Shown here: positions 47,761-63,108 of the stretch, one piece after another
How positions within the stretch are numbered: the stretch's first letter is position 1
How the letters are laid out: each line of letters opens with the position of its first letter
DNA from: Tetrastigma voinierianum
Taxonomy: Eukaryota > Streptophyta > Magnoliopsida > Vitales > Vitaceae
DNA length: 64,000 nt
NCBI GenBank assembly: GCA_016808115.1
Contig: JAEQBH010001391.1
Span: 434,001-498,000, forward strand
Reading direction: 5' to 3'
Translations under genes and position numbers: made by a program
Notes under the pieces: generated by a model
Told to the model about the DNA's origin: nothing
The model's input: only the letters and a program-made list of their open reading frames with translations
Database searches by the model: none

Positions 47761-49037
47761 TGGATTAGTGCCCAAAGAGAGTTATTTTGAACCCTATTTA
47801 TTATAGGTTTTGAGTGCTTTTGTATACTAATTCTCATTCCAATTAACCCGATTTACACATTAAGGTCCCTACTATTCTATCGACGCATTTTGTGCAAATT
47901 TTGCGCTTTTGCGAACTAATTATGCTTCTAAATTGTTGAGTCGATCTACATCAAGAATTTAAGTCAAACTCAACATTGCAGATCAAAGATCGATGAAATA
48001 AGAGAAAAATGTGAAGAAAACACCACCGCAGAGTTAGCTTTTCCGCGCCGCACCGTGCATCCCCCGAGCACTGCCTCCAAAGAGCTTATTTCCCCGCTGA
48101 CGCTTCACCTTTTGTTACAATTTCGTTTTTCTCCTTTCAATTCTTATTGTAATCACTATCTTTGGATTGTATGGTATTTCACTTAGTTTGTAAGGCCACA
48201 TGTCATTTGTAAACACCGTTGGAAAGAAGACGAATTTTTGGTCAGAATAAAGTTAGGGTTCCAGCCCCGCTTTTGCTTTTCTCTCATTTTCTCCTTCTCG
48301 TTACCAAACACTCCGAGATGACAACTCGTAGGATGGTTGGCTAGGCCTCTTCCTTCAAGAGGATCACTGGCTAGGCTTGGAGGTAACGCACCATTCCTTC
48401 CATGCTTTTAACGCACGCATTTTTGGTTATTTATGTTCCTATTTCTCACTCTAGTTAGAACTCATTTGATATGCCTTCATTGATCAAGATTTAGCAATCT
48501 TTTTTAGGTTCATGGATGCTTATTGCTAGATCCAATCGGATTCATTAGTTGCTTTCTATTTGTCACGTGAGGATCAGGAGGCACGCTTCATTTTCTGGGA
48601 ACATTAATGCTCAATAAATGTTGTTTTTCAAAAGGAAAAATCATAGGGTTTAGTTTTTAAAAGCTAAATGAAGATCCGGTTCGGGAAATGACTATATGTC
48701 ATCTTCCCCAACGCGAGGAAAAAGACCCGAGGACATGTTAGTTGGGTTCTAAAACCCTAACTCAAAGGGCCCGAGACTTCAAGGAGTTCTTTCCCTTATT
48801 TTTCTTCATTTTATTTTCAGCTTTTGAACCCCAAAACCTCACTGTTTCAACCAAACCTTAAATCCAAATTAAATCTTCACCATTTTTTGACTTCACTCAA
48901 ATCATTTGTACAAAGAAAACGCATCCCCGTGTTCGAATTCTAGACCGCTATAACGGCAGTGAGTCACTACGACAAAGAGGGAGTGAAAAATAGGATATAA
49001 ATTTTGTTGATTCCGATCACCCTACCGGCACGAATCA
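47761..49037 (+). repeat. LTR b of B3 (shared middle LTR)
   Basis: 1,277 bp, TGGATTAGTGCCC to CACGAATCA. It has a polypurine tract on its left and a primer-binding site on its right, so it serves as 3' LTR of the first unit and 5' LTR of the second. This is the hallmark of an LTR-LTR recombinant. Confidence 0.85.
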
Positions 49038-49040
49038 AAA

Positions 49041-49054
49041 TGCGCTGCCGAGGA
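49041..49054 (+). other. Decayed primer-binding site after LTR b
   Basis: TGCGCTGCCGAGGA, a shortened version of the tRNA-Asp site, followed by the expected 'tggtgccttag'. Confidence 0.6.
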
Positions 49055-49262
49055 TGGTGCCTTAGCAAGTGACGCTGGAACACGAGATTCTCATCACAAG
49101 TCTTGGTGAATTTCCTTTTATCATTTTACCGTCATTTTTTCTTAGTTTTATTTCACTGTTAAAAAAAAAAAAAAGTTGCTGCAGGATTGTTTTGTGTTGT
49201 CTTGTGTTGCTTGTTATTTTTTCTCGCAGAACTATGTTCCAAGTGGGCTCAACTAGAATCAA

Positions 49263-50188
49263 ATTGGAACACCTAAGGAGAACAAAGATAGTGAGTATTC
49301 AAAGGGAGAGAGTAACCCTAGAGCATACATGTCCATGAGGGACTATAGAAACCAATGGATGAGTTCACCCTATGGTAGTGCTTACAACCATAGTTTGGGG
49401 AATCACACAAATTCCTCATGGGAACCAAGACCTCCACAATATTCACCTCCGAACCTCCATTACGCCTCTACTTCTCAAGAAGAACCACCAACTCTATCCC
49501 CTGTTGAACAAGCCATCCTGAACTTGAGCAAACAAGTGGATAATTTCACAGAGGAGCAAAGGGCAGTGATCAGTTTCAGCTAATCAAGAACCGCTACAAT
49601 AGAGAGCTCGAACAAGAAATTGATGGGTTCTGTGCGAAATTGATAAAAATTGGACATCCCGCAGAACTCCATCTCAAAGCTCACCAATCAACTTGTTCAT
49701 CAAGAGAAGAAAATCCTGCATGACGTGTGCTTCGACTCGACATAATGGCAAGAGGAGTTAATGTGAACAACAACCACACCAGAGCTTACGGAGGATTTAT
49801 TGAATTATCCGAAGGATCAATAATCCTTAGATATGTGTGTGATGTTGTCTTTTCCAAGTGAGAACTAAGAAATCATCGCTTTGTTGGATCGAGGAGGCAA
49901 ATGAAACAAAAGCAAAGGAAGTGCCCAAAAGAATGCCCAAGACACTAATGCCCACTCGCGCAGTCCCTCCACCACCAAGTGCATATTCTACCTCCCGCAA
50001 CACAATCCACACCAAAACACCCACCACAAAGGCCACCCCATCACGCCTCATTCTACAAACCTCATAGCTAGTGGCCATTGCTCATTGCTTGCCACTACAT
50101 CGAAAAATTGGCAACCGCCACATCGCATGGCACAAGGCTGGTTCCCAAAGCCGTTCAAGTTTGGAGCACTCGAATCTCTAAGACATAA
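49263..50188 (+). pseudogene. Family B gag-derived protein, second B3 copy
   Basis: The start codon is lost (ATTGGAACACC where the first copy has ATGGAACACC). Blocks remain: 'SMRDYRNQWMSSPYGSAYNH', 'NHTNSSWEPRPPQYS', 'TLSPVEQAILNLSKQVDNF'. After about 49583 multiple small deletions break the coil and the C-terminus, although 'TPTTKATPS' is still readable near 50020. Confidence 0.65.
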
Positions 50189-52547
<2,359 letters not shown>

Positions 52548-53827
52548 TGACAGCCCAAAAAGATCTATTTTGAACCCTATTTATTATAGGTTTTGAGTGC
52601 TTTTGTATACTAATCATTCCTAATTAACCCGATGCATAAGATTAAGGTCCCTACTATTTTACCGACGCATTTTGTAAGGCAATTTACGCTATGAAGCACT
52701 ATGCCGAAATTGTTATCAATCTAAGCATGAAGAATTCAAGTCAAATCCCAACATTGCGAACAAAAGATCAGATGAAAGAAGAGAAAATGAAGAAAACACC
52801 ACTTGACAGAAAGGCTTTTCCCGCGCACAAGACTGCATCCCGAGCATTGTTCCTCCTCCAAAAGAGCTTATTCCCCGCTTGACGCTTCAGCCTTTTGTTA
52901 CAATTTTTGGTTTTTCTCCTTTCTAATCTCTCATGTAATCACTATCTTGACTGTATGGTATTTCACTTGGTTTAGCGCTACATAAGCCATTTGTATACAC
53001 CGTTGGAAAGAAGACTGATTTTTGGTCGTAAATAAAGTTAGGGTCTCAGCTTCTCTGCTTGCTTTTCTCTCATTTTTCGTCCCTTTCTCTGTTACTCAAA
53101 CACTCCTCTAAGGATGACAACTCGTAGGATGGTTGGCCAGGGCCTCTTCCTTCTTGAAAGAGGACTACATCGTTGTGGTCTTGGAGCTAACGCGCACTGG
53201 CCCTCCGCTTTTAACGCACGCATTTTGGTTATTTATGTTCCTATTTCTCACTCTAGGTTAGGAACTCATTTGATATACCTTCATTGATCGGTGATTAGCA
53301 ATCTTAGGTTCGTGATGCCATTGCTAGATCCACTGAGATTCATTAGTTTCTTTCTATTTGTCACTGCTGAGGTAGATCGGACACATTTTCATTTTCTGGG
53401 AACATTAATGCTCAATAAATGTTGTTTTTCAAAAGGAAAAATCATACGGTTTAGTTTTTAAAAGCTAAATGAAGATCCGGTTCGGGAAATGACTATATGT
53501 CATCTTCCTCAACGCGAGGAAAAAGACCCGAGGATGTTAGTTGCCCTAAAAAACCCTAACCTGGGCTCGAGACTTCAAGGAGTTCTTTCCTTATTTTTCT
53601 TTCATTTTATTTTCGCTTTAAACCCTTGTAACCTCACCGCTTTTTCAACCAAACCTTAAAATCCAAATTAAATCTACCATTTCGACTTCACTAAAATCAT
53701 TTGTAAAATAAAGAAATCCCATCCCTATGTTCACCCTAGACCGCTTACCGTAGCCATTTGACTACGCAAAGAGGGAAGGAAAATAGACAGGCTGCTGGAT
53801 TCCGATCACCCTTACTGGCACGAATCA
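52548..53827 (+). repeat. LTR c of B3
   Basis: 1,280 bp. Its start is damaged (TGACAGCCC where others have TGATTAGTGCCC) and the tract before it is also altered. It ends CACGAATCA at 53827 and is followed by GCCAA, the right-hand target duplication. Confidence 0.85.
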
Positions 53828-54429
53828 GCCAATCGACTCTAGTGCTCAAGTACATGGGTGACAGAGTTTAGCAAGTCAGAGGTGCTGGAGTCTTGAAATC
53901 ATTCAAGTCCCGGGTGAAACTCCGTAGAGCTCAGGTCGAAAGATCCTTATGGCTTGATGCCCTAAACCTTAATTGGTCGAGCCACCCGTGATCCCGCTAC
54001 ATGACTTTGGTGAGGTCGATTCTCGCATTGCACCCTACAACACAAAAAGAATAGCGGAAATGCGTGGTGGGTCCCGACCATTTAGGTCAGTCAAAGATGC
54101 TAGGTCGTGGAAGTAGCTAGTTCGGGGAGAGGCAATGAAAGCGCTTTATCACTGAGAGCAAATCAAATAAACACTTAGATTTTAGTGGAAGTTTCTGGTT
54201 GATTCACTGAGATGGATACTCTTTTAATACTCAATTTTGTATAGCATTCATTCTCTCATGATAGTTATTGGACACGGCATTGATTATTCTTACTTAGGGT
54301 TAGGCTTTACTCATTCACAACCTTTTTGAAATACCATTTTTGTGAATGTTATTTTGTTGTAGTTTTATATGTTCTTTGTTATTTTCTTCTTGCATTGCTA
54401 AGGGACTAGCAATGTGTAGGTTGGGGGTG
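53828..54429 (+). other. B2 internal region resumes after B3
   Basis: Continues the B2 sequence cut at 26545; the order matches B0 430-1011. No gene. The polypurine tract GTGTAGGTTGGGGGTG at 54414-54429 precedes the 3' LTR. Confidence 0.75.
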
Positions 54430-56104
54430 TGATTAGTGCCCAAAAAGTGCTATTTTGAACCCTATTTTTAATAGGTTTTGAGCGCTTTTTGTGTACTAAT
54501 AATTATTAATTAACACAATTGACATGTTCAGGTCCCTATTGCACTTTTGATTGCATTCCGAGGCTGTTTTTGTAGTTTTTGCAGGAATTGGAAGCCAAAT
54601 TATCTGGCTAATCCAATCATAAATCCAAATTTGGGTTGATTTCCCATCAATTCTTGATATTTGTCCCCAACTTATAAGCGTAGAATGAAGAATATCAAAG
54701 CTTGAAGAAATGGAGCAGCTGCAAATGGAAGCCGCGGGCCGAACAGCAGAGCCGCAGGAAGCCAATGAACAAAGAGTCAGAGTGAGAACAGTGAATTTCA
54801 CTGGATTGCAAAATTTTGTGTTGCGGTGTTTCAGAATATAGCAAAAAATTTCGCAATCCTAGCGTAAATTTTTGTTATAGGATTTTTTCGCTAGGCTAGC
54901 CGTAAATTCTATCAAGATAGCTAAATTTCTCATTTTCGCTAGGGTTATTTAAATTTCGCTTAGCTAGCTTAAATTTTCATTACCGCTTATAAATTTCGCA
55001 TAGCGAAATCCCAGCCCTTGTATTTTTGATATTTTTGATTCTAAACGACTAATGCCTTTGATAAATTACCATTTTGTCCCTATGTGTAATTCCATATTTT
55101 AGGCATTTTGTATTTTCACACTTTAGGTTTGGCTATAAGCGTTTCCCACAACTTTGTAACCCTAACTTTTAATCTTTCAAGACATAGCCTTCTTTAGGTT
55201 TACGATTTTCTCTCTTCTCTCTCCTCTTTCTCTCACGTTCTTGGGTGCCAAACACCCTCCAAGGATGACAACTTAGAGGATGAGCGGCTAAATCCCTTTC
55301 CTCCTTGAAGTGGAAGGTTGCTGGGGTAGGATTGCAGGCTGCTGGTGGTTCCCCTGTTTTTCACGCAGCAGGTTTTGTCATTTTGGTTCCCAAATTTTCA
55401 ACTCTAGGTTTAAATCTTTTTGATGTACTTTGGCCACTCTCTCTCTCTGCAAGCTTTTAGGTTCAAGGTATTCTCAGCTTTAGATAACCGATATTCATTA
55501 GTTGCCTACGAGCCACTAGAGGTAGGTTAGCAAGTAGGCTTTCACTGTAAGTGCATCCTCTTTGATAAATACTTGCAATCTTTTAAAGTATTCAAGGATT
55601 CTTATTTTGATCCATCAGACTCATTATACTCCTTACGAATCATTGTAAGATGAGTTAAGATATATTTTCACCGTAAGAACCTTAAATGCTAAATAAATGC
55701 TTTCTATCAAAAAGGAACACAGGGTTTAGTTTTTAAAGTTAAATTAAGATCCTGTCGAAATGACTATATGTCATCCTCTCAACGCGAGGAAATGCACTCT
55801 CGGAACCTCAATTACCATAGAATCCAACCCTAGTGACCCAATGCTTCAAGGAGTTCTATTTACATTTTATTTCATTTTATTTTCATTTTGTAAACCAACA
55901 ACCCAACTGCTTTTACCCCCACCTTATCCAAACCAAATTCACCATTAATTTCACTTAAATCATTCAGACGAAGAAAACCCATCCCCGTGTTCCTCGACCC
56001 TTCTAGACCACTATATCAAGAAAAGAGTTTTTGACTACCAGTTAGGAGAACTAAGGATACAAATTTTGTTGATTCCGATCACCCTAAATGCAAGTACTTA
56101 ATCA
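54430..56104 (+). repeat. 3' LTR of B2
   Basis: 1,675 bp, TGATTAGTGCCC to an altered end ...TTAATCA. It shares the 'cctatttttaataggttttgagcg' subtype mark and the motif cluster with the B2 5' LTR. A1 protease resumes directly after it. Confidence 0.83.
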
Positions 56105-56480
56105 CTTTCCATTTTCATGACAATTAAAACTACTGTGGAAAATGAATTTCCCTACCTTCACAATTACATCCTCAAGGAGTCCTTCTGGTTGTGCAATTGA
56201 CCTCTTAGCCATTTCATTGTAATTGTTTGAGTAAGTTCTTCAAACTCCAACCTTGTACAACTCGATAAGGGTATCAAATCATAAAGTGCACCTGAGTCAC
56301 ACAAAGCTTTCTTGAATTCATATTTCCCAATAGTTCAGGGAATGGTAAAGCTTCCAGGGTCTTTCATCTTAGCTAGTAGACTCTTTTGAATAACTGCACT
56401 ACATGTTGCAGTTAGGCTCACCACTCCTTCCTTAGCAATTTTCTTCTTTACTCAAAAGATATCCTTCAGAATTTGTCATA
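56105..56480 (-). pseudogene. Protease of A1, N-terminal half with active site
   Basis: On the minus strand 'IGKYEFKKALCDSGALYDLI' followed by 'PLS' contains the aspartic protease active-site triplet DSG at 56290-56298. The C-terminal half is at 22130-22398. The B2 insertion falls between them. Short frameshifts occur on both sides. Confidence 0.75.
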
Positions 56481-58190
56481 GTTTGGCATTTTAGTTATAG
56501 CATCTGAAAAGGGAATGTTAATTTCTATCTTCTTGAAAATCTCCAAGAATTTAGAAAATTGTTCCTCCTTTGCCTTATGAAGTCTTTGTGTAAATGGAAC
56601 TGCAGGCGTGTAGGCTTGAACCTTCTCTTTCTATTTTTGTTCACAAGCCTGTATGCCGCCTAAGATAGCTTTATTCTTCGCTTCTGCCAAATTTACTCAA
56701 TTATTTCTTTTATCTCTTCGCTGCACCTTTCTTTATTTTTCTCGTCTGGCCGTCAGCTCACTCTTCCCACTCTTAGTCGGGCCGCCATACAATCTCTCGG
56801 ATTCTTCCTCGGTGTCACTAGAGAAGGCATCCTCGGGTTCGGTTTGCAAGGTCGAGGCTGCCGCCTAACCCGTGTTTCAAAGTCTTGAGCCGGCATTAGT
56901 GTTTGCTTGAAAAATTTGTAAGTTGGATTTAAAAGTTTCCAACTCGGCAAATTTCTGTTCATGGAGGTTTAGCGGTAATTTGTTGTCCCCCATGAACTGC
57001 AACATTTTCTCCTGAAAGGACTGAGTCTTCTTTTGACTTTGATATTAATTTCTATTCTCTCCTTGCTGCTGCTGCTGCTGGAACCTTGGTGGATTATACC
57101 CTTGCTGAAAACTCTGTCCATATCTTGAGCCCTGTACTGCTCCTCCACCATATGAGAAGTTGTCATGACCTCGCCTAGTGTATAGTGTAGGCAAGTCAGT
57201 TAGGCTTGAAATGTAGCTTCTCTATTCATTCAATTACTTCGCCTCTCAACTTGGGATAAAAAGGATCCTGACCACCTGGGTCCCTCAACACTTTCCTGAC
57301 ACATCTCTTTCCACTCGCCCCACTCTATGAGCAGAGTGCATTCTTTCTTGATTCCCAACCTGTACATTATTGCATCAAGTTTTGCTTCCATAGCAGTCAT
57401 TTTATTTAGCTCAATGACCCCACTCCCCTTTATTCTGTTGTTGTTCACTAAAGATTCATAGGAGCTTTCATGTGTCATTTAGACAGGTCTTCTATCAACT
57501 GCCTTGCCTCCTTTGCATTTTTTCGTTTAAATGCCCCATAACAAGTTGCATCTATTATACCCTTAGAGGTATCATTCAGGGAGTGGTAGACAATATCCAT
57601 CATGGTCTTCAAGTCTATGCCATGCATGTGACACTTACAGAACAGCTTCCTTTGTACCTTCCCCAAGCAAAGATACAAGCTTTCATCCTCCCTTGTTTGA
57701 ACACAAGGATCTCCTTCTTCTTTTAGATGGAGAGATGGGGGAAAAATATCCTGCTGTAAGCCTCCACCAGCTCTTCCCATGTGTTAATTGAGCCATATGG
57801 CAGTGATTCAAACCATGTGGCTATAATATCTCTCAAAGAGAAAGGAAATAGTTATAGCTTGATCACTTCTGGTCTCACACCATTTAGTTTAATTGTGTTG
57901 GCCATCCCAAGAATCTACCATGTCAAGTAGACTTCAATAGATGGCCTGTAAATTGATTATGCCACACCATGGTGATTAATGCCGGTTTCAAATAAAAATT
58001 AGTTTCTATAGCAAGTCATCTAACCGCCGAGCATTCTTCTCGATAACTGGTCTCCAAATCCTCCATTACCCATCGAGGCCTTTCTACCGCTGCTTGCTCA
58101 ACTATCCGACCCATTCTTTCATCTCACACACACTTATATTTTACACTTTGACCTTTCCTAAGTTCCTCAATGTTCTTTCCAATTGGCATC
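56481..58190 (-). pseudogene. gag: Gag of A1
   Basis: Broken gag on the minus strand. From N to C: a capsid part near 57960-57840, 'REDESLYLCLGKVQRKLF' with 'DIVYHSLNDTSKGIIDATC' (57475-57780), 'LMTHESSYESL'-type sequence near 57478, 'KMTAMEAKLDAIMYRLG' (57380), a glutamine run from (CTG)5 at 57065-57080, and the pre-protease signature 'MPSLVTPRKNPRDCMAARLR' (56753-56962). Several stops and frameshifts. Homology to A2 and A3 gag is clear. Confidence 0.78.
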
Positions 58191-58452
58191 TATGGAAACA
58201 GATCTAATTTTGGCTTCGTGGCATGAAATAACTTCCTCGAAATGGAACATATCGAGATTAAATGGAGAACTAAGTGGTATTAAGAATCATATATCCTGTG
58301 GCTCTCTAAAATCGCAGCTTATGTCTACCATCAAGCCAAACTATTTTGAATTTCTTTATAAAATAAAGAAAATGTCCAAATTGAATGATTTCTTTGTCAT
58401 AACATTGATTTTGTCAAATCCTTTCAATCCTCGAAAACAGCGACATAAAACA
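58191..58452 (-). other. A1 leader and decayed primer-binding site
   Basis: The primer-binding site is recognisable on the plus strand as TCCTCGAAAACAGCGACA at 58428-58445 (perfect form TCCCCGGCAACGGCGCCA). The 7-base spacer TAAAACA follows, then the LTR. No gene in the leader. Confidence 0.65.
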
Positions 58453-60078
58453 TGTTTGTCTCGTGGAATGTATGACTAAACTCCTTCACCTTTTATAATT
58501 TACCGGGAGCTCTACAATTTCTCAGCTTGTACCAAATCGGTTTCAAGTTGTTTAAGATTATAAAAATGTCTTATGTTCTTGAAATTATAAAATTATTTAG
58601 TCTAAGACATTGCAAGTGCATAGGTCATACAAGTAGTAAAAAAGATGTAAGTCCAAATATCATTCCCTCAAAGATTAACAAGAATTTTAAAATCACACCT
58701 AATCCATCAAGATCCACACTATTCAGACTTCCTCAGAATAGATTAAAAGAAAATATAGTCGGAGCAAGATTATCCTATATTATATTTCTATAATGAAGAT
58801 AAAGTCGAAGAAACAAATAAAATAAAATGGATCGAATCACTAAGAAGCTAACACCCATATGAACTGCTGTAGAAATTGCCAATTTCGACATCATAATATA
58901 CTCGGTGACTCTCTCCAATTCGATTTGTCAAAGATTTATAATAGTGCAACTTGGATTTCCTTAACTTTACCACTGATATGTTCCCGCTTCTTCAAAATAG
59001 GGATCTAACCATTTACTTGCATTCGTAACACTTTATGAAGATCTGCATTTTTCTTTTCAATATCATACCCATTTCTTAGGACTCGCAGTTTCTGCCTCAA
59101 GATACTTACTCATCAAGTAAGACCTCTACAAATGTTGATGACACTTCCTTTAGATATGACATGAAATTATCCTTTCGACAGATCTCAACAACACGAGATC
59201 GAGATCTTTCCATCATATCAAGGTGAAATTCTCGAATATTTAAATTGATAAATCATTCAACTCAACTTCAAAGCCTGAGTGAATTGAGATTTATCAAAAT
59301 GAACTCCCAGAGCTCTTTAATTCCTCAATGATAGTCTAAGATACCCCCAATTGAATGCTCCAAGCTCGTGAATCTTCATCTCTCAGGTCACTCAGCGCCT
59401 CGAAATCGATCGTGATACAACTTTGTAAGGTATTCGATACTAATATTGGGAACAATTCAACCCATGAACAACATCAACCAAATAAAGTCCAAATCCAGGA
59501 ATTCCCTCTAATTTATGAAGAAAAAGACTATAACTAACAATAGATCCATTCAATACTGCGTTTCAAATCCATTAACAACTTACAATATAGTGATCAAGCA
59601 CTTCCATCGTAATCGTAATAATTTAAAAGAATGACCTGGGTGAAATCACTAGAATTCATTAATTCCATGGAGTAATTGGAAAAGAGATTACTAATTGATC
59701 CAGCTTCAAGATTCAAAACAAGACATCAAGTTTAGATCCGTAAAAGAAAATAAAAAATACCTAATGTTAATTCATTCTAAAATATATAAGTGAGTCTTCT
59801 CATTCTCCCAAGGATTTGGGTTCCAGAAAAGCTGCTTTTTCCATAAATTGGGCTTGATTCAAAAGCTTAAAGTGGATTTTCCTAATTCAATGGCCCAGCC
59901 ATCAGCTCAAGTCAGACCAAAAGAGCTTGTCGCGACTTGCTACAATTTCAGCCATAAGCTCCACGGGACTTCACTTTTTGTCGCAACATTATTTGTTTTG
60001 TTTTTGGCAATATGGAGTGGTGACCTTATATCTTTTGTTACAACACTATTCTTTGCAGCTTCTTCATGTGGTTGTCGT
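58453..60078 (-). repeat. 5' LTR of A1, truncated by A3
   Basis: 1,626 bp matching the left 1.7 kb of the 3' LTR (5022 to about 6735). The start of its GTCGCGAC array is present from 59930. The remainder should lie beyond A3, outside the window. Confidence 0.85.
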
Positions 60079-62878
60079 TGATGAGTTAAAAACTAATTGA
60101 ATTTTTAGTCCATTTTTTTGATTTTTCCTACAATATAATTGCCTATTTTTATGCAGAAATATGTATTATTTACCAAATTTATATTTTTCAGAAATTTAAC
60201 GCTCAAGTGAAAATTCCAACAAAAAATCAAAAGTGAAAATAGATCAAGGGCTTAGCAGGTCGCGACAGAAAATCAAGGTCGCGACCAAAAGTGATGGCAA
60301 AGCAAACAAAACTCGCGGCGACATAAGAGAACTTCACGAGACCGCATAAGAGGAACTTCATGGTGATAATGTTGCGACACCATTTTGAGGTCTCGACCAA
60401 AGGTAAAATAATGGACTTGCAATAAGTTCTTCCAGATAATTCCAAAGCCATGGTTAAAAATATAAGTTTGAGACTTCAATCAAGGTCGCGACTGAAATGG
60501 TGTCGCATAATAAGAAGGAGTCGAGAAGTTAAAATGTTTTAATTAGCAGCGAGGTACAGAGAGGGTGAACTGAAGTCGCGACATATTTTTATGTCGAATC
60601 TCATGTTGCGACAAGGCAATGAAAAGACAAAACAATTTTAAGTCGCAACATGAGAAAGGGAGTCGGGATCAATGATCAAAGGGGTCGACAACAAAATGGA
60701 GTCGCCACATACTTCGAGGGTCACTACATAAAATGCACAGAAACAACATGCTGTCGCGACATCAAATCAAGGTCGCTACATATATTCAAACAGCAAATAG
60801 TGAGGTCGCGGATCCAAATAGAAAAAATGAAGCGGAACTGGCTAGATTTAGAAATGAGGTCATGAATAGATATGAAGAAGGATTATAGCTACATACTTTT
60901 ATACTGCTGGTACACTGTGTAATCGAGCAAGGAAAATACTTGGTCGCAGCCTAAATTCCAAGTCGCGATAAGAAAATAAGCAACCCACCAGTTCTAAGTC
61001 ACGACCAACTTAAAGGCTCGAGACAACTGATTGACGTCGCAACAGAAAATAGGTCGTGACATTGAAATGATGTCGCGACATCAATTCCTGGGAACAAGAA
61101 AAATGAGGTCGCAACCAGAAATATCACCGTTGACAACTAAGAATTTATGTCGCGACCATAAATCAACTTGCAGTTAAAGAAACAAGTTACGACATAAAAC
61201 ATCGTGCCGCTGCTCAAAGAATTACAGAACAAGAGAAAGAAGGTTGCAAACTGGCCCTACGATCATCACAGATCGAATAAACTAGACCGCACTGCAACTC
61301 TTACGCTGCGAATAAACTTTTGAGTTTCACGACCTAAAACAGTTGAGTCGGGCCATTGATTCAAGGAAATCCACCGAGCCTTGATTCAGCCCAATTTCTA
61401 AAAGAGAATAAAGTGACACGCTTAGTAAAGTTCACTTTTCTTTTGGGAACCCAGAATCCAGGGAAGAAAACCTATCAGATAATTTTTAGAATAGATTTTC
61501 TTTTCTTTTCTTTTCTTTTCTTGGATATGAACTAGCGATCTATTCAAATGTTGAAGCTAGAAGAAAACTTTCAATTTCTTTACAATTTACTGACTGAGTT
61601 TAAATGAAATCTAGACTATTTCTGGAATTCCTCTCTTCTCAGTTTATTGCAACTGTAGTGGGTGCAATTTAACAATGCTCCATTGTCAATTGTAATGCAG
61701 TTTTTTTTCAAAAGCGTAGCTTCCATTAGTTTGAATTTATTGTTAGTTATAGTCTTTCCTGTATAAATTGTAAAGAAGTATCTGGAATTTGGGTGGAATT
61801 TATTTGATTGATGTGTCTTTTTCATATAATTGTTCCCACAAGACTTTCATCACCCGTTAGTGATTTGTGATCTCGTCTTATTTCAGTAAGTCTTTCGAGT
61901 GGACATGTAGATGGCGATTCCTTAGAGTTAGGAACATTCCAATTGTAGTATGTTGACCATTATATAAGAACTATTTGAGCTTTGAGAGTCTACTTAGATA
62001 AATACCTAGTTCACTCATAATTACGCTGAGGGATTATTTATCAATTTAAATCATCGTGAGATTTCACTCTTAATCTGTTGGAAAACTTCACCCCGTGTTA
62101 GTCATTGCATGTAATTCGCGGGAAAGCAGAGATGATCTTCATTAGATTTTAAGGTTGAGTCATCAATCAGGTCACACTTCACAACCCAGCCGGGAAGAAA
62201 GAAATCTACGCCTCAAGAAATGGGTATGAAGTATCGAAAGCAAAATTCTCAAATCTTCAGAAGAATATGTTGAATATAAGAAATGATTAAACCTGCCTTC
62301 GAGAGCAGTTAGGATATTTAATTTGTGGATAAAAGGAGAAACTAACTCGAGAATTTCGTGCATCTTTGATAAATCCATATCCAAATTTAGGGTTAGGTTT
62401 AAATGGGTTATAATGAAAAAATTGAATGTTTCACAGTACTTCTTATTAGTGTTCATTTTTACAGAGAACTGATTCAGTCCAAATTAATTATAGTTTATAT
62501 ATATGTATTAGCTTATTTTTAATGTCCTAAGTTGTATATGTTATATTTAAGACAATTATTCTTTAATTTTAGTTGACAAACTCATTATCGAGGTTCGCAT
62601 AGTATGGATCTTGAGAAGTTGGGTAGTTGGATTTTGAGAATCCAAATCAATCTCTGTGGGAATGATATCTAGACTTACATCCATTTTTTACTACTTGTAT
62701 GACCTGTGCACTTGTAGTGTCCTAGACTAAACCTATTTATAATTCCAAAAACATTTAAATCAGTTTAATTCATTTTAAAGAAACTCTAGTCCAATTTAAC
62801 ATGGCCACAGGATAGTTGTAAGACTCCTATAGAGGTGTTAAATTGAGATGTTTTAGTCTATATAATAGAAGGCAAACA
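60079..62878 (+). repeat. 5' LTR of A3
   Basis: 2,800 bp, TGATGAGTTAAAAAC to GGCAAACA. The U3 array is followed near 61445 by a stretch that is the reverse complement of A1 'gatctgggttcc', and near 62690 by the complement of A1 'gtgcacaagtcatacaagtag'. The order is therefore the mirror image of the A1 LTR. Confidence 0.83.
60260..61333 (+). promoter_or_regulatory. GTCGCGAC array in A3 U3
   Basis: TCGCGAC and variants, for example 60260 and 60279 (19 bp apart), scattered to 61333. The array is less regular than that of A2. Confidence 0.7.
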
Positions 62879-62885
62879 AGTTTTA

Positions 62886-62903
62886 TGTCACGTTAGGATT
62901 AAA
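62886..62903 (+). other. Decayed primer-binding site of A3
   Basis: TGTCACGTTAGGATTAAA, seven bases after the LTR. Only the first half resembles the tRNA-Asp site; it is assigned mainly from position. Confidence 0.45.
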
Positions 62904-63108
62904 GGATTTGAATACATCAATATTCTGACAAAAGAGAGAAATGCTAATTTGGACAGTTTTCTTCATTTTATAAAAAAAATACTCAAAAACAGTTTTGACA
63001 GCAGTAGCTGCACAAGCTACTAATCTTTAGAGAGCTTAAAAGGACATATGATTTATGATGTCAATTATTTTAATAATCTCTACTATATTCCATTTCGTAT
63101 GATAATTA

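Noticed and set aside
57065..57080. (CTG)5 as a notable microsatellite
   Set aside because: It encodes a short glutamine run in A1 gag, as is common in this part of plant gypsy Gag; it is not expanded.
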